This document shows, one piece after another, positions 11,486-25,135 of a DNA stretch of 64,000 bases. The notes beneath the pieces are model-generated. The model ran no database searches. It was not told the origin of the DNA and saw only the letters and a list, made by a program, of their open reading frames with translations. Source of the DNA: Linnemannia elongata. Taxonomy: Eukaryota > Mortierellomycota > Mortierellomycetes > Mortierellales > Mortierellaceae. Positions within the stretch are counted from its first letter, which is position 1, and each line of letters begins with the position of its first letter. The translations under genes were made by a program, and so were the position numbers. The stretch lies in contig JAXBDG010000001.1 in assembly GCA_036320915.1 (NCBI GenBank), positions 124,001 to 188,000 of the forward strand. Reading direction: 5' to 3'.

Positions 11486-12760
11486 CTAAGTCTTCTTGTG
11501 CCAGACGAGCTTGTATCCTTCGGTGGTCTCTGGGTCGACGTACTTGGCAAGGCCCAAGGACTTGAACCGCTGGTCCATCAACAGACCCTGGGCCAACTCG
11601 ACAATCACCAACACCTGCAAGTTTGGGCAGAACAACAACGCCTCAAAGAACTTGCTCGACGTCGCTCCAGGGGCCACTAAATGCAACTGCTCCAATCGTC
11701 TGCAGGATTTGGCGACAGCAATCAAGGACTCTTGACGAAACGTCATCCCGGTTTCGGTGGTCCCCGCTCGTGGGAGGATAAGGTTGCGGAGGTACCGGAG
11801 CTTGGCCAGGGTCTGGAAGGACAGGTCCGAGATCTGGTTGGCGTCCAACAGCGAGATATACTCGAGTCGCAAACAATTCGTCGTCAGTTCGATCAAGGCT
11901 TCGTCGTTGAATTTGGCTTCAAAGGATTCGAACCAGGAGACATTGAGGTGGCGGAGGTTAGGGCAATGCTTTGCAAACTCGATCATCTCGGCCGCTCCCA
12001 GGTTGTCGTCCGAATCGAGCAAAACAAGTTTTGTCAGCGCCTTCCCACACGTCCGAGCCAGTTGTTGAAAAGTCTCCGAAGGAATGTTCTTGCAGCGCTT
12101 GAGGACCAGTTCAGTCAGGGGGTTAGTATGGGTCGCAAAGATGTGGAGAGGATGTCCGTTCCCGACGGGTAGGACGGGGCAAATATAGTTGGTCAAAGTC
12201 AGCATTGACAGGCGACGACAGGCCTCGGCGAGGGCATTCCAGGGGATGAGCCCCTCCTCGTTTTCGTTCGAGAGTTGAAGCCCTGTCGCAAAGACAAGTG
12301 TCAAATCCCGGAGTCGCCTACTACAGTGTTCCGACAGGGCGAGGACGACATCGGGGGTGATCCAGTTGATGACGAACTGACCGTTCTGCTTATCAACAAC
12401 GTCGTGAGAGTCAATGATCTCGATCCTCTTGACAAAATCGCCATACTCGTGAGTCGATGAGAAGTCGGCATTCTCGGTCTGTTGGATAAATGTCTCGAGT
12501 AGCTCGCCCGCGTTCCAGCCGTGGAAAGTCCGTTCCTGCCAGAGAAGTGGGGAGGCAATGGCGTTCCATGACTTGCAGACGAGCGAGACGGGACCGAGAT
12601 GGTTGTGGATGGTCCGAGTGCGGTGGTTGAGGTAGTCATAGTGTTGGACGGAAAGGAAGGAGAAGATGTACCGGAGGATGTTGGGTCTCAGCGAGTGGAT
12701 AGTTGCGGGACCTGTACGCTCCACTTCCTGGTGCTCAATTGGTTCTGATGTTGGATCCAT
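11486..12760 (-). CDS. F-box/LRR protein (second of a tandem pair)
   Basis: A single-exon gene of 424 residues. The N-terminus, SLRPNILRYIFSFLSVQHYDY followed by SLVCKSWNAIASPLLW, is an F-box. The remainder is an LRR fold of the cysteine-containing kind, with repeated segments such as CRRLSMLTLTNY, CPNLRHLNVSW, CLRLEYISLLDANQISD and CRRLEQLHLV. It likely serves as the substrate receptor of an SCF ubiquitin ligase. Its domain plan resembles the neighbouring F-box gene at 9126-11003, but sequence similarity is low, so a recent duplication is not indicated. Confidence 0.85.
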   Translation of the reverse strand: MDPTSEPIEHQEVERTGPATIHSLRPNILRYIFSFLSVQHYDYLNHRTRTIHNHLGPVSLVCKSWNAIASPLLWQERTFHGWNAGELLETFIQQTENADFSSTHEYGDFVKRIEIIDSHDVVDKQNGQFVINWITPDVVLALSEHCSRRLRDLTLVFATGLQLSNENEEGLIPWNALAEACRRLSMLTLTNYICPVLPVGNGHPLHIFATHTNPLTELVLKRCKNIPSETFQQLARTCGKALTKLVLLDSDDNLGAAEMIEFAKHCPNLRHLNVSWFESFEAKFNDEALIELTTNCLRLEYISLLDANQISDLSFQTLAKLRYLRNLILPRAGTTETGMTFRQESLIAVAKSCRRLEQLHLVAPGATSSKFFEALLFCPNLQVLVIVELAQGLLMDQRFKSLGLAKYVDPETTEGYKLVWHKKT

Positions 12761-13827
12761 CTTTATGATTATTGTGGGTTGGGTTGTTGTGTCGTGTGAT
12801 AGAATGTTGACCTTTTGCTGGTTGTTGCTTTCTCGTGTCTTTCCTCCTGTGTGTCTATGCCTTGGTGTTGGTGATTATGAATAGTCAAGTCAGACTCGAA
12901 AGGCGACCCTATTGGTGAGAAAAAGGGTACGGCTGGATATGAATGAGCAAAAAAATAAAATGACATGCTGTGTTTCGAGTGAACCCATAGGTAGGCATGG
13001 CAACAACAAGATTCCACTTTTTTTGCGAGGATGCGGCTCGTTGGTTGTTCTATTCTTCTTTGATGAGCAGTTTTTGTTTTTCGTTGTTGTTTACTTGTTG
13101 TACTGCTCACTGTTTTCTTACTTGCCTTGTGTATGGGATGGAAGGATGGTTGGATGAGAGCGAGAAAGAGGGTGCAGTGAAGAGTGAAGAGTGAGGAGTG
13201 AAAAGAAAGTGAAAAGAATAAAAAAGAAGAAAGAGAAACTGGTGACGCTAGATAAAAAAAAAGGGGGGGGAGCAGATAACGAGAGAAAGAAAGAAAGAAA
13301 GAAGGAAAGAAAGAAAAAAAAAAAGGAGGAAGAGGATGTTCACAGGGAAACGAAAAAACAGAACTGAAGAAAGAAGGGAAGGGGAACGGAGAGAGAGAGA
13401 GAGAGAGAGAGCACAAGGTCAATTTGCGAGTGTCTCATCCATCCATCCTATCCCTCCCTCCCCCCCTCTTCCCTGATTCCCTGATTCTCAGACTGAGCAG
13501 AGTTATTGCTGCCGTTCATGGTTCGAGACCCGCATGGCGCATTCACCACCTGTCTGTCTGTTCTACTCTACCACAGTGTTCTATTCTGCCTCAACGGCCT
13601 TTCTATCATTTTTATCAGTTATTATTTTGCCTCTTCTTTTTGCATTTTCGCTTCTTTGCTTTTGCTCGCCACTTCCTCCTTTTTCTCACTCTCTCTCCCT
13701 TGCTACTTCTCTCACTCACAACCTTACAACCTCCATTCTCGCCAATACCTACCCCACCTCACACCCAACACCAACACCCATACCTACACAACCAACCACC
13801 AAAAAAGAGCGCCCCTTCATCATCATC
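12761..13827. other. Intergenic between divergent genes
   Basis: About 1.07 kb of GA/CT-rich DNA with GAAA and (GA)n tracts around 13200-13410 and a pyrimidine-rich leader before 13828. It probably holds the promoters of the F-box gene (-) and the MAPKKK (+). No gene is seen. Confidence 0.6.
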
Positions 13828-16800
13828 ATGAGCTCATCCCCTCGCTCATTCACCTTTTCCGCTTCAAGCGGAACACCCACCCCCACAACCCCAACCTTCG
13901 ACATCTACTCTTACTCAAATGCATCCTCATACTATGAGATCATGCGCCAGTGGGACGACGACGGCATCGCCACCTGGCTCCACGACAACAAAATGGCCCA
14001 CTACGACAACCTCTTTGTCGGTAAGGGTCTCTTTTATTGCATATGCAAGAGAGAAGAGAGTTAATATTTCAAGGCACCCAGATGTACTCACTCAGACCCT
14101 AATACATATGATACGATAGAGCACTGTGTCAGAGGAGCGGCGTTGCTGGAACTGGACCATTATGCACTCAAGGAGATGGGCATCTCGTCGCTGGCCGACA
14201 GGATCAGGATACTTGCTGCTGTCAAGACCTTGCGCATTCGTTGCCTTGTGGTGCATCCTTTGAGCAATGGCGGTGGTAGCAATGGGTACAGTCAATACCA
14301 AAGCAGCTCCAACAAGGTAACCTTTTGGGGTCTCTTGGTTTTGTTTTCGGGAAGCAGGAGCAGGAAGACATACAATGCCAATGAGTCGTAGATACTTTTG
14401 GTTAGGAGCGTTAGGCGCAGAGTCCCATTGTTAACAGCAGGAACAGGGAAGGCACTCGTTGTCAGGAGAACCGGCCTGTGCACAGGAGCAAAATTGACCT
14501 TTATGGCATTTGCGTTTCATCAGTAACAGGAACATGTATTGATGAGCATAGCAGACCACCATGTGCGGATAATCAACATGAAATACGGGAGAATTGCACT
14601 GAGGACTCTTGATAATGGCCAAGAACAAGTTGGCACGTACAGCCCTTCATGGCACACAGGGAAACTGTACTGACAGGCATGCGCGTTCATAATTGTTCAT
14701 CATAGGAAAAGCTGGAGGTCCCTTCGATCACAAAGAAGGAATCACACGGACTTGGACTCGGCGGAGAGGGCTCGTTGCTTAAGTCGCTCAAACGCTCAGG
14801 GTCTTCCAAAGCTTTGAACCTGAAACGCGCAAACTCCAAGGCCCTCGGTCGCTCCAATTCCAAGAAACAATCTAACTTTGAAGAACCCACTTCGCCCAGA
14901 ACACCGGTACGTTTACTTCTTGTTGATATAAAAGCTTGAAAGGAGTATTCAACAGGCACGCAACGGTCGGCGAAACGACTAATGCGGACTATTTTCTATT
15001 CAACACTCACAGAGGTCCTCGCATGAGGGAGGCATCATGTCACTAGAGTCTGTCAAACACGTAAGGCTCAAGCATCATTGCCTCAGGAATGTGATAGTTG
15101 GAACTCTTGTATCTCAGGATTGTAACTCATGCTCATACTTTTTCGTAATTGGAAAATAATAGAGATGTATCAGAGTGTTCGATGATGGTGGACAGTCAAG
15201 GATTGTCAATGTGCACGACGTGATGGACGCGGGTGCAATCTATACCCGAGTCTTGCACAAGTTCAACATCACTGACGATATGGAAAAGTACTCCATGTTT
15301 ACCCTTGGAGAGACTGGTGATGGTACGTCTAAGAGTAGCTTTTGTGGCATGCTGGCTCCCACAGCCTTAACGACTTGCATTTTCTAACAATGAATGTCTT
15401 TACTCTTACTAGCACGGAGTTTAGCAGACGAGGAGTTGCTTAATATTTGCAAGAGTCTAGATCGACCAGAGAAGGAACGACTCATACTGCGCAAGAAGCA
15501 CCTGCCTGTGAGCCATGACGTGTTGAAGAGACGCGGTACTGCCAAGAGATCAGGACGAGGCGGCACTGACCTCGCGTCACCGACTGCCAATTCGTTCAAG
15601 GAATCGTCCTCGCGCATGCAAACTTTCTTTGGACAACGACCCCCAGATGAGATTATTGAGAGCAACTTGGCAGAGTATTTCCCTGGACACCGCAAGGAGC
15701 TATTGCGGGAGGTCAGCAATGTGCGCAACTCGCTCTTTTTCAGAAACTCTCAGTACATGAGTAGGAGCTCCTATATACCCCGACATTCATACCTGATCGA
15801 GCCCGGCCAGGCGGATGTCCTTTCCCAGTCTTTGGCTCACTTGTCCCTACAGGAAGCTGATGAGACCGATGAGACCGAGGAAGTCGAAACCCCAGCCCCA
15901 AGCTCTCAATCTAGCCCTTCACAGAACCAAGTCTATGGACAGCAATCGCCAGCACAGTCTACAGTGGTAGAGTCATCGAGACCAAACGACAAGCAGGAGC
16001 TAGATGAGGAGGAGGAGGAGGAAGAAGAAGAGGAAACGCTCCCTGCCGAGGAGTCGTCTACCAAGGATGGATATGGCGCAAGTATACCCGGTGTGGTCGT
16101 CTCTGAGCACTTGGACACATCAGAGGTCAAGGGTCGAGAACCGGCGACTATCCAACGCTCTTCGAGTATCAAGAGTCAAGAGAGCGCCATTTCTAATGCG
16201 TCAAGCGGGTCGGCCTCTGAGGCCGTTGCGAGCACGTCTTCGGACTTTCCTTCGAAGCGAGATACTGCCGCACGTATGTCACGGATCTCGTTGGCCAGTC
16301 AAAAGTACCACAACTCTGCATGGAACCGCTCTTCTGGATCGATTGCTTCGCTGGCTTCAATCTCACCCCGGGTGCAGACCAACCCTATGGCTGAGCTCAT
16401 TCCACGACCCCGACAGCCAAGTGGAAGCAAACAGCGCGGGGCCTCAGAGAGTGGTACGAAGAATGAGAACGCGGTCATTCCATTGGAGAACGATTACTCG
16501 TGGTGGATCCGAGGAAAGTTTATTGGAGCAGGATCGTTTGCACGTGTCTCGCTCGGATGGCATCGACAGCACGGCACGTTCATGGCGGTCAAGCAAGTGG
16601 AGCTGGCGGTGAATAACTCGCAGAAAGAGGACAAACAAAAGATGCTGGTTGAGGCATTGGAGCGGGAGATTGATCTGTTGAAGCAACTGCATCACGAGAG
16701 GATTGTGCAGTACATTGGATCGGACATTGAGAAGGGTCACATCAACATTTTCCTGGAGTATGTTCCCGGAGGCTCGATTGCAACACTGTTGGCGAACTAT

Positions 16801-17819
16801 GGCCCGTTCTCGGAGGTGCTTGTGCGGTCGTTTGTGAAGCAGATTCTGGAGGGACTGGATTATCTGCATGAGTGTGATATTATCCATCGGGACATCAAGG
16901 GCGCCAACATTCTTGTCGACAACAAGGGCTGCATCAAGATATCCGACTTTGGTATCTCCAAGAAGGTCGAAGAGCGTAAGTCTTTTGCCTTATGAATATT
17001 TTTGGTGGCGTTCTTGTGAGAAAGAAGAAAAAATATTGAGTGTTTCGGTTTCGAATGATATGGCCTGATCAATGGTATGGGTGATGGAGTATTGATATTT
17101 CTTTTTATTTATATTTTCATATGTGAATCAATCATTCAATTAATGGATCATAGACCTAAAGTCGATCCAGGTAAAGTCAAGCCGACCATCGCTGCAGGGA
17201 TCAACATTCTGGATGGCACCCGAGGTGGTCAAGCAGATCGAGACGACCTACAAGGCCGATATCTGGAGTTTGGGCTGTCTTGTCGTCGAGATGTTTACAG
17301 GCACACACCCGTTCCCCCAGTTCTCGCAGATGCAGGCTCTCTTCCAGATCGGCTCCAACTGCACCCCAGATATCCCCGAAGACATTTCCGACGATGCCAA
17401 GGATTTCCTCAAGATGGCTTTCGAAGTGTAAGTGCCTGAGTTCCTCTTTGTTCTTCTTCGTTTTCTTGTATTCTATAGATGACGTCGTATTCTCTTTGTT
17501 GATCCATGTTTTTTTGTCTTTTACCATGTCTTCATTTTTGTTCATTTTGTTCCTGGGTGTCGATCAACTATTCTTGGTATTCTTCTGTTATGTGGCGCTG
17601 TATCTGATCTTACTGTTTCTCCTCCTTCTAACCTCTTCTCTCTCTGCTTTTTCTTATTTTTCTTGTTATCTTTTTGATCGCCGTTGTTCGTCATCTATTC
17701 AACTGAACCCCACCTGTAACTCCTGACACCTGAAAAATGGATCGCATTACAGAGATTACCATATCCGACCATCGGCGAGGATCTTGCTGGGTCATTTGTT
17801 CATCCAGCAGCTTTCATAA
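13828..17819 (+). CDS. MAP kinase kinase kinase, STE11/Byr2 type (SAM-RBD-kinase)
   Basis: Eight exons keep one frame: 13828-14020, 14120-14316, 14706-14906, 15013-15060, 15163-15322, 15413-16975, 17154-17427, 17753-17819, encoding about 900 residues. Exons 1-2 hold a SAM domain ([19 protein letters not shown], then [15 protein letters not shown]). Exon 5 encodes a Ras-binding-type domain beginning [16 protein letters not shown] Ser/Glu-rich linker leads to the kinase domain from about residue 628: Gly loop [15 protein letters not shown] lysine, HRDIKGAN catalytic loop, DFG, MAPE. The last 22 codons restore the RPSA..LLGH.FI end of subdomain XI. By family it acts at the top of a pheromone/osmotic/filamentation MAPK cascade, with the SAM domain binding a Ste50-like adaptor. 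Exon 4 is a 48-nt micro-exon. Confidence 0.93.
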
Positions 17820-18352
17820 AAACTCTTTATTTATTTTTTTCACAGGAAACACCAGTAATATACATAAAACGACTGAGTCGGCAAACAATGGACAAAATTA
17901 TCCATTTTTTTTCCTTTTCTCCCTTTCAACCAATGTTTCAGGACCAAGGCCTTGGTTCTGGTCCTTTCGGTCACTTTCTGTCTTACTGTATTTTCTGGAG
18001 TCAGTCAAGAAGGGGAGGGGGGGTGGAGTAAAAGGTTAGGTGTTGGTGTGATAAAGTTTTGCGCTAGAAAAAAAAAAGAAAAAAAAAGAAAAAAAAAGAG
18101 ACCTGAGCGAACTGTTCGTTTAAGTTTTCCTCTGACATCTGGAACACTCTCAGACGGGCGAGTGAGAGAGAGAGAAAGAGAGAGCGAGAGTGAGAGATAC
18201 TCGATCCGCTGTCTCGTCCCCTTCCTTGTGATTTTCAATCACGTAAAGAGTGTATGTACATTGAAAGAGTAGAGACCAGGATAGTAGAGAAATTAGTATA
18301 TTCCAGGCTTTTGGTTCAAAATAAGCAAGAGGAGGGGGAAGAGATAGAAATG

Positions 18353-18398
<46 letters not shown>

Positions 18399-19920
18399 CG
18401 TTGCAAGGGTCAGACTGCAAGAACCTTGATGCGGTCTCAGACATGGTACAGAGAAAAAATTGCAAAGAAAGAAAGAAAGTACAGAAAAGATTCTGGAAAG
18501 AGAGGTCGTTTCGCAAGATATGAGTGAGGATGACTATAGGAAAAAGAAAGAATAGAGAAAGCCAAAAGAGAGAAATTGACTGTGTGTGGGTGTGTGCATG
18601 CAAAGTTTGCTCTTATTGTTTTCCTTTGTGTTTTGGTAAGGTCAAATAAGGACTAGCCTCATTTGATGGACTGACAGACAAACGACAGAAAGGATATATG
18701 AAAAAAGCACTGGCCATGCTACAAGCACCGAGGGAAAGAGAGATAGAGAGAGTTGTTTGTTTGTTTGTATGTATGTATGTATGTATGTATGAACGACATA
18801 AATGAATCAATGGGTTTGGGTGTGAATGGGTCAATGGGTGTGGAGGCATAAGGTGGGGTAGGTTGCGATCGATGGAAAAGGCCTTTCGTATCTTTGAACC
18901 ATATGTGTTAGCCGTTGAGCGATTAAGAGAACGTGAAAAAAAGAAGAAAAAAAAAAAAAAAAAAGTGTTCAGTTCCTCCGGGGAAGTGTCTCGCTTCTCC
19001 TTCTTTCTTCTCGGACGGTCAGAACTTGTCAGTCGAAGAGATCAAAGAGAGAGAGAGAGGGAGAGACGGAGATCTATCATACACACTCCTTTTTCCTGTT
19101 GCGTATGCACCACACCAGTCTCTCTCTCTCTCTCTCCCTCTCTTATTTTTTCTCTTTGTCTTCTTCCAGACGAGGGCAACACTTTTTCCATCCTTCGCCA
19201 CTTTACACATTCATTCTTGCTCAGACTCATCGTCTTCTTCCTTTCCTTTTTTTTTTTTTTCTCTCACTCTCTTCCTTTCGTTTCTTTGCACTCCCTTCAT
19301 CCACACCTCCTCTTTGGCTCTCATATTCATCTTCGCTCCCTCCATAACGGCCATTCTCTCTTTTCACTCTTCTCATTCACAACAATCACCTGACCGTCCT
19401 CTTCTCGTCCCTCAATTCTATTCACACAATCACCCATCAACATTCTCACACACATACACACACATATACTCAATCAAACCGTTGTTGGTAAGAAAGCCTT
19501 TTCTTCTTCCTTCCTTCCTTCCTTCCTTCCACTCCTTTTCGCTTCACTCGTTTACCCTGGTTGCCGTTGTCGACTCGGCCTTAAGAGTTCCCCCCCCTAG
19601 CCTCTGCTTTCGATTTGCTAATCATCTTTTTTCATCCCTATTTCTCTCCTTTTCTCTTTTATTAGTGATCAATTACACGACCTTTCTCTCCAAGCTTCTA
19701 CCTTGCAACTTTTCTTCATCGTTCGCTTCGTTTGCTTTTCTTCCTGTACTTATATCCATCACATAACCAACGACAATAACAATTATTGTGAAGCACAAGC
19801 GCAGGTGCCACCACTATTCTTATTCATTTTTTTTCTTTTTCCTTTTTTTTTTTTCTTTCGCTTTCTTTGTTATTCTTCTCGCAAAAGAAGAGCCCTTTCC
19901 CTATTTTGTGTTCCCGTCTC

Positions 19921-19956
<36 letters not shown>

Positions 19957-20933
19957 CTCGTCTTGCTTTTGTGCTTGCCGCATTACCGAGCTACTGTCTT
20001 GTCATCGGTAAGTCATCTTTGCCTTCTTCATTCCTTCATATAAACATCAGATCGATAGAGAAAGAGGGAATGAGAGGCGTGAGGAAGCGTGTGAGCTGGA
20101 CCAAGAAAAGAATAATAAAAAAAAAAAAATAAGAACCCAAGAGAGAGATGCATGCGAGCAAGTAACCATGCGACAATACAAACAGTGCAGAGGGACAGTC
20201 TACTTTATTGCGATTGATTCTTCCTGCCTTTCCGTCCTTTCATCGACTCCTTTCTTTTATTCTCCTCCCTTCATCTTCTTCTTCATACTCTCCTTCATCA
20301 TCCCCATCATCATTTTTGTCGTCGTCGTACATATCGCCACCTGTCAACAAACAAATCCGCCCTTTTTTCTTCTTTACTGTTCGATCTAAGTGTGCAATTA
20401 GACATAACACAGAGAGAAAAGCTGTTTAGCCCTTCCCTCTCTCTCCTCTCTGTTTGTCTCTCTTCGCTCTCCCTTTTCATCATAATCGTCAACGATGCAA
20501 AAACAAACAAACAAACAAACGGGAGATGAATAACAAGAAATGAAGCAGAATGATATCATTCGCAAAAAATGAATGGGATGCATGCAATAAACAACCAAAC
20601 AAGCAAACAAAGGATATCCACATCCGGGGGGAAGGGCATTCACTCATTCATCGTTCATCATTCTCCCCTGTTCACAATTGTAACAAGTGTAACAAGGTTG
20701 AAATGACTGCAGTCTGTGCATTATTACTTACCAATGTTGTATATCTTTCTGTGTAATCCATTTGATTTATTAACGTTCTTGACTTTCTTTCCTTTTTTCT
20801 TTCTTTTTTCCCATTTCTTTAATTGAATGGAAAAATGGAACAGTCGCTCGTTCACAATTCACACAAGCCCACTCTCGCTCTCCCTCAGTGTCTCATATAA
20901 TATCCGACCCGTCCAAAATCTAAATCGATCATC
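17820..20933. other. Gene-free low-complexity region
   Basis: About 3.1 kb with no supported coding gene. It contains (GA)n near 18155-18195 and 18356-18394, (ATGT)n near 18765-18790, pyrimidine-rich stretches with many short Ser/Leu/Phe frames (19090-19800), and a 34-T run at 19923-19956. A GTAAGT at 20008 and a CAG at 20841-20843 could bound an intron in the 5' leader of the SAP-domain gene; this is inference. Confidence 0.55.
19923..19956 (+). repeat. 34-bp poly-T tract
   Basis: An uninterrupted run of 34 T residues in the presumed 5' leader region of the SAP-domain gene, possibly a nucleosome-excluding promoter element or an old poly-A tail. Confidence 0.9.
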
Positions 20934-23900
20934 ATGTTCATGCCGCAACAACGGACCGGGTCCAACAACAGCATCAACAGCAACAACAGCTTGCTGACCC
21001 AGGCACTCTCTGCCGAACAGGCACAGCAACTTGCTCAAACCCCAAACGAATTGCAGCAACAACAATTACAGCAACAGCAACAGCAGATGCTCTTAATGCA
21101 ACAACAACAACAACTGTACCAACAACAACTACAACAACATAATCAACAGCAACAACACCAGGATCCATTTCAACTACTCTCGTCTTCAGCACCCATCGAT
21201 GTCAATGCCGCAGAGAGGATGAACGCAACCGTCACCACAACCGGATTCATCCCCGGCCACAAGGGCGCCGTCAACGACTTTGACTCCACAAGCACAGGGG
21301 ACTGGACCACTTTCTTGGCATCGGAGAACATGGCCGAGTCCACCGACGCAGATATGGAGCAGATGCTCCAGCAGGATACCAACGAAGAGAACTGGACAAC
21401 AGCCAATCGCAACCATTTCAGCATGCCCAACCCTCCTTCCTTCATGGACCGAGCCGAACGCCAGCAAAAGCGTGAGATCCCAACAGAGATCCAACAACAA
21501 CATATCCGTCAGCAGCAACAGCTCTATCAGCTCCAGCAGCAACAGCAGCTGCGACTCCAACTCGAGTTGGCTAGTCAGACACATCTCCCTCAAAGTCCTG
21601 CTCCAGGCGGCTATACTCCTGGTCATTACAACCAAAACTCTTACTTCCCACAATACGTCAATGGACTCGGCCAATTCCCCTCAGGACAATCTCCAGCTGG
21701 CTCTCCACTGTCTCCAGGAAACTATGGCGGTGATGATTACTTTTCGTCTCACGTTGCTACTCCCGGACCTGCTGCTTCACCCGGCGGAACCTCCAAGATC
21801 AAGTCAAGGCCTCGTCCCTCGACTGCTGGCGCTCGAGTTTCCCAGGGTGGTATCAAGGCACTCTTTGGTCAGGCGATTCCCAAGAACAGCCGGGCTTCTC
21901 TCGATCTCAAGGCCGATCCAGCCTTGCAGCAGGGTGTTTCTGGTCTGAACCTCAAGGGTGTCGATTCCAAATTGGCTGCAAACAAAAGGACGTCGGCAGA
22001 GGCCAGTGGTCATAGCGCTGCCATCAATGCTGCTGCTACTGCTGCTGGTGCCCAGCGATCAATTCAGAGTGCGACCACCACCCCAACAGGAGAGGTTCCT
22101 CCTACCATGACCCTTGCAGAACGTCGAGCCGCTGCCACAGCTGCTGCCGCTGCCAGCCAGAACCAACGGAGGGTTTCTCTTTCGACTACACCCACCAAGG
22201 GATCGCTAATCCCTCCCAACCTTGGACTGGATGCTCAGGCAAAAAAGATGCAGCTGCCACCCAACTTGACGCCCGGAAGCGATTCCTATCCTCTCTCCAG
22301 CCCAGCGCTTCTTTCAACCTCAGCCTCGTCACCTGCGCCTATTCAAATTGGCCGAGTCATCCCACGCAACTCTTCCTCCCAGACCCGGACAGAGGAGCAG
22401 CAGAAGCAACTGGATGATGCGATGGAGCGTGTCGACTTTGATGATGTGACTGTGGCCGAACTGAAGGAGATGCTGCGCCAGCGTGGCAAGCATGGTGGAG
22501 GCAAGAAGGCTGACTTAATCAAGCGTTTACAGGGAGAGATTGACCAGATCCGTGCCAACCGCCATGGAGGTGGCACCCGTCCCAATGTGACACCCGGTAA
22601 TTCAGCCCCTATGCCTATCGGCTCGCCCGTCGCCAATTCGCTTCACAGGACCATGGGAAACATGCATCTTGGATCGCCTCCAACTCACTCTCAGCTATCT
22701 TCGTCCCCCACCAACCGCCGCTACAGCCCCTATGGAGCTGGCGCTCCACTGCCTTCGCCTGGCGGCACTGGACATGTGGTCGGTTCTCTCCCTGGTACGG
22801 TGACCCATGGTTTCCCTACCAATGGTCAGTCTCAAGCCGGAGCTAACCAGGCGCCAACTGCTGGACTCTCGAGCAGCCTCCCAAGGAACATCGCCATGCC
22901 TACTGTTCGCGAGACGAGCCCTTTCCCCTCTGGATCCCCTAGGATGTCGTCGTTGCTTGGATCGTCGTTCATTTCGTCTGACGGTACAGTGCATCAGAAC
23001 CCTGTCCACCCCCACAACCGTCAGCAGACACCTGCTGCCAACAGACGTTCGTCGCCCGCAGGTTACCCCAGCCCCGCTGGAAGTAGCCTTCGTAACAGTC
23101 ATAGCCCGGAGTCAAGTCCTATGGACGAATCTGAGTCGACGCCGGGCGCCATGGAGCAGGATGAGCATAGCCCCAGTGCCATGGATATGGGCATGCTATC
23201 AGACCCCAACTTGCTCGCTATGAGCGGAGATGCTCTTTCGATGGATACGGCCTTTCTCATGAGCTTGAATGGTGCCACCGCTGAGGGCCAGGACTTGTTT
23301 GCTCTGCATGAGGGTCGCGAGCCCTCTGTCTCGGTTGCTTCTCCCTCACCTACGCCATCCTACAGCTCGGTTTCGACCTCCAAGAGTCAATTGCGACAGC
23401 ATAGTCCGTTGAACCAGCAGCTGGCCAATCATCCTGTCGATTATGGCTTGAGCCATTCACATGCCCTCTATGACGATGCCTGTGTCCCCCACAGTGCCAA
23501 CAGCATCGACTTCCAGCGCGTCGAAGATGGTACGTAACACTGCTCGATCTGAACAAGCATTCTGGCTGTCCAATATGAATGATTAATGAATGTGAAATAA
23601 CTAACACGTCTTTATGTGTTGTGAACGATAGAATTCCTGGCATTGTCTCCGGCTTTGATCACGGGCCACCCAATGGATCACGCATTGGGATCGCAGAACG
23701 CGCCGAGCAGTGTCAGTCAAGTCCTCCAACGTCAACAGGAGGCGTTGAACCAAAAGGCAGCAGGCAACGCCATGGCCAGTCAACCACCCAACTACTTGCA
23801 TGCCCCTCAACAGGGCATGTTTGATTTCGACAGCCACTTCACGAATGTTAGCGGTAGCAGCAGTAGTGAAGATCAGCACCAACAGCAGCATCAGCCTATT

Positions 23901-24011
23901 AACCAAGATGATTTGGACATGCTGCTTTTGGGACCTCAAGGCGGGATTTCGTTCCATCAGCAGTCGTCGTCGTCGAACGATCCTAACTTAAGCAGGGATG
24001 GTTTCTGGTAA
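20934..24011 (+). CDS. Gln-rich SAP-domain nuclear protein
   Basis: Two exons, 20934-23529 and 23632-24011, with a GTACGT...ATAG intron, give about 991 residues. The N-terminus is dominated by Gln tracts made of mixed CAA/CAG codons and Asn/Ser runs. A SAP domain lies near residues 500-540: VDFDDVTVAELKEMLRQRG followed by KKADLIKRLQGEID, the helix-turn-helix that binds AT-rich scaffold-attachment DNA. The rest is Ser/Pro-rich and disordered, and the C-terminus has acidic and Gln-rich segments (DDLDMLLLG) resembling activation domains. It is probably a transcription or chromatin regulator; no catalytic domain is seen. A long, T-rich leader precedes it. Confidence 0.85.
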
Positions 24012-24467
24012 ATGTTTTTTATTTTTATTTTTTATTTTTTATTTATTTATATACACTTCTAGACATGAAGGTCTTTTTTTGTTGCTTGTGTTTTCATACC
24101 AGTTTCTGTTGTTTTTTTATTGTATTGTTTTTGTTCTTCGCCCAATCGTTTTTTTTCCAAAAGCAAAAAAAAAAAAAATCCCAAAAAAAAAAAATTCAAA
24201 AAAAAAAAAAGTTTGAAATATTCCCCTCCCCAACTTCATTAGATCAGATAGACAACTTGATAAACCATCATTCTTTTCTCGTTTCACTTTCCCCCCCCCT
24301 TGAGCTTTGAAGCTAGTACTCTGTCATTCCACTACACGCTCATTCAACCTTATCAGTGTCTGAGCATGGGAATCAATAGAAAAATGCGAAAATGAAAGCG
24401 CTTAGTAGATTTAATGCAGAATAATGGGTGAGAAAAGAAGATATGAAGGTGATAAAAACTCCAGGGT
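24012..24467. other. Intergenic, convergent 3' ends
   Basis: T-rich and A-rich DNA with three A-runs near 24165-24212, between the SAP-domain gene (+) and SCO1 (-). No gene is seen. Confidence 0.6.
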
Positions 24468-25100
24468 TTATGCAGACGCAGATGCAGACGATTCCGAAAG
24501 ACGCTTCTCACTCAACTTTGGCAAAACCTGTCCACCCTCTTCCTTAAACTTTGCAATATGGTCCTTAACACTCTGGGAGACAAACTCGGCAGTATGATCC
24601 TTGGCATAACAATCGACAAAGGAACCGTCGGGAGCCATGAGGTAGAAGAAGATGGAGTGGTCGACAAGGTAGTCTTCTCCTGGGTTGACTTTAGGGGGTT
24701 TTGAGAAGTAGACGCGGTAGGATTTTGCGACACGGGCGATTTCTTCGAGTGAGCCCGTCAATCCGATCAGGTCCTTGTGGAAATCTGTTGAGAAGTGGGT
24801 GGGATGAAGGCATGGGGAAGGATAAATGATGTTAGTGTCGATGTTTTCGTAGATGAGTGAGGTCCAAAGTGGCCGGAGGGGGGGGGATTGAGTTGTTGGT
24901 TACCTTTGACATATTCGTTGACTTCTGCGACGGTGTCGCGTTGAGGATCGCAGGTGATGAAGATGGGCGTGATCACGTCCCCAATCTGAGGGTCAGCCTC
25001 TATTCCAATGGGGTAGCCATGGGTAAAAGGTAAATAAGGTAATGAGGGGAGCAATTAATTAGTGTGCTGCATTGAAAAAAAAAATTAGTGGCGTCAAATG

Positions 25101-25135
<35 letters not shown>

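Noticed and set aside
13517..13533. GGTTCGAGACC, resembling a tRNA B box
   Set aside because: No A box and no acceptor or anticodon stems can be folded around it.
18863..20132. Several Ser/Leu/Phe-rich open frames of 60-277 codons
   Set aside because: All are translations of CT-rich and poly-T low-complexity DNA without motif or splice support.
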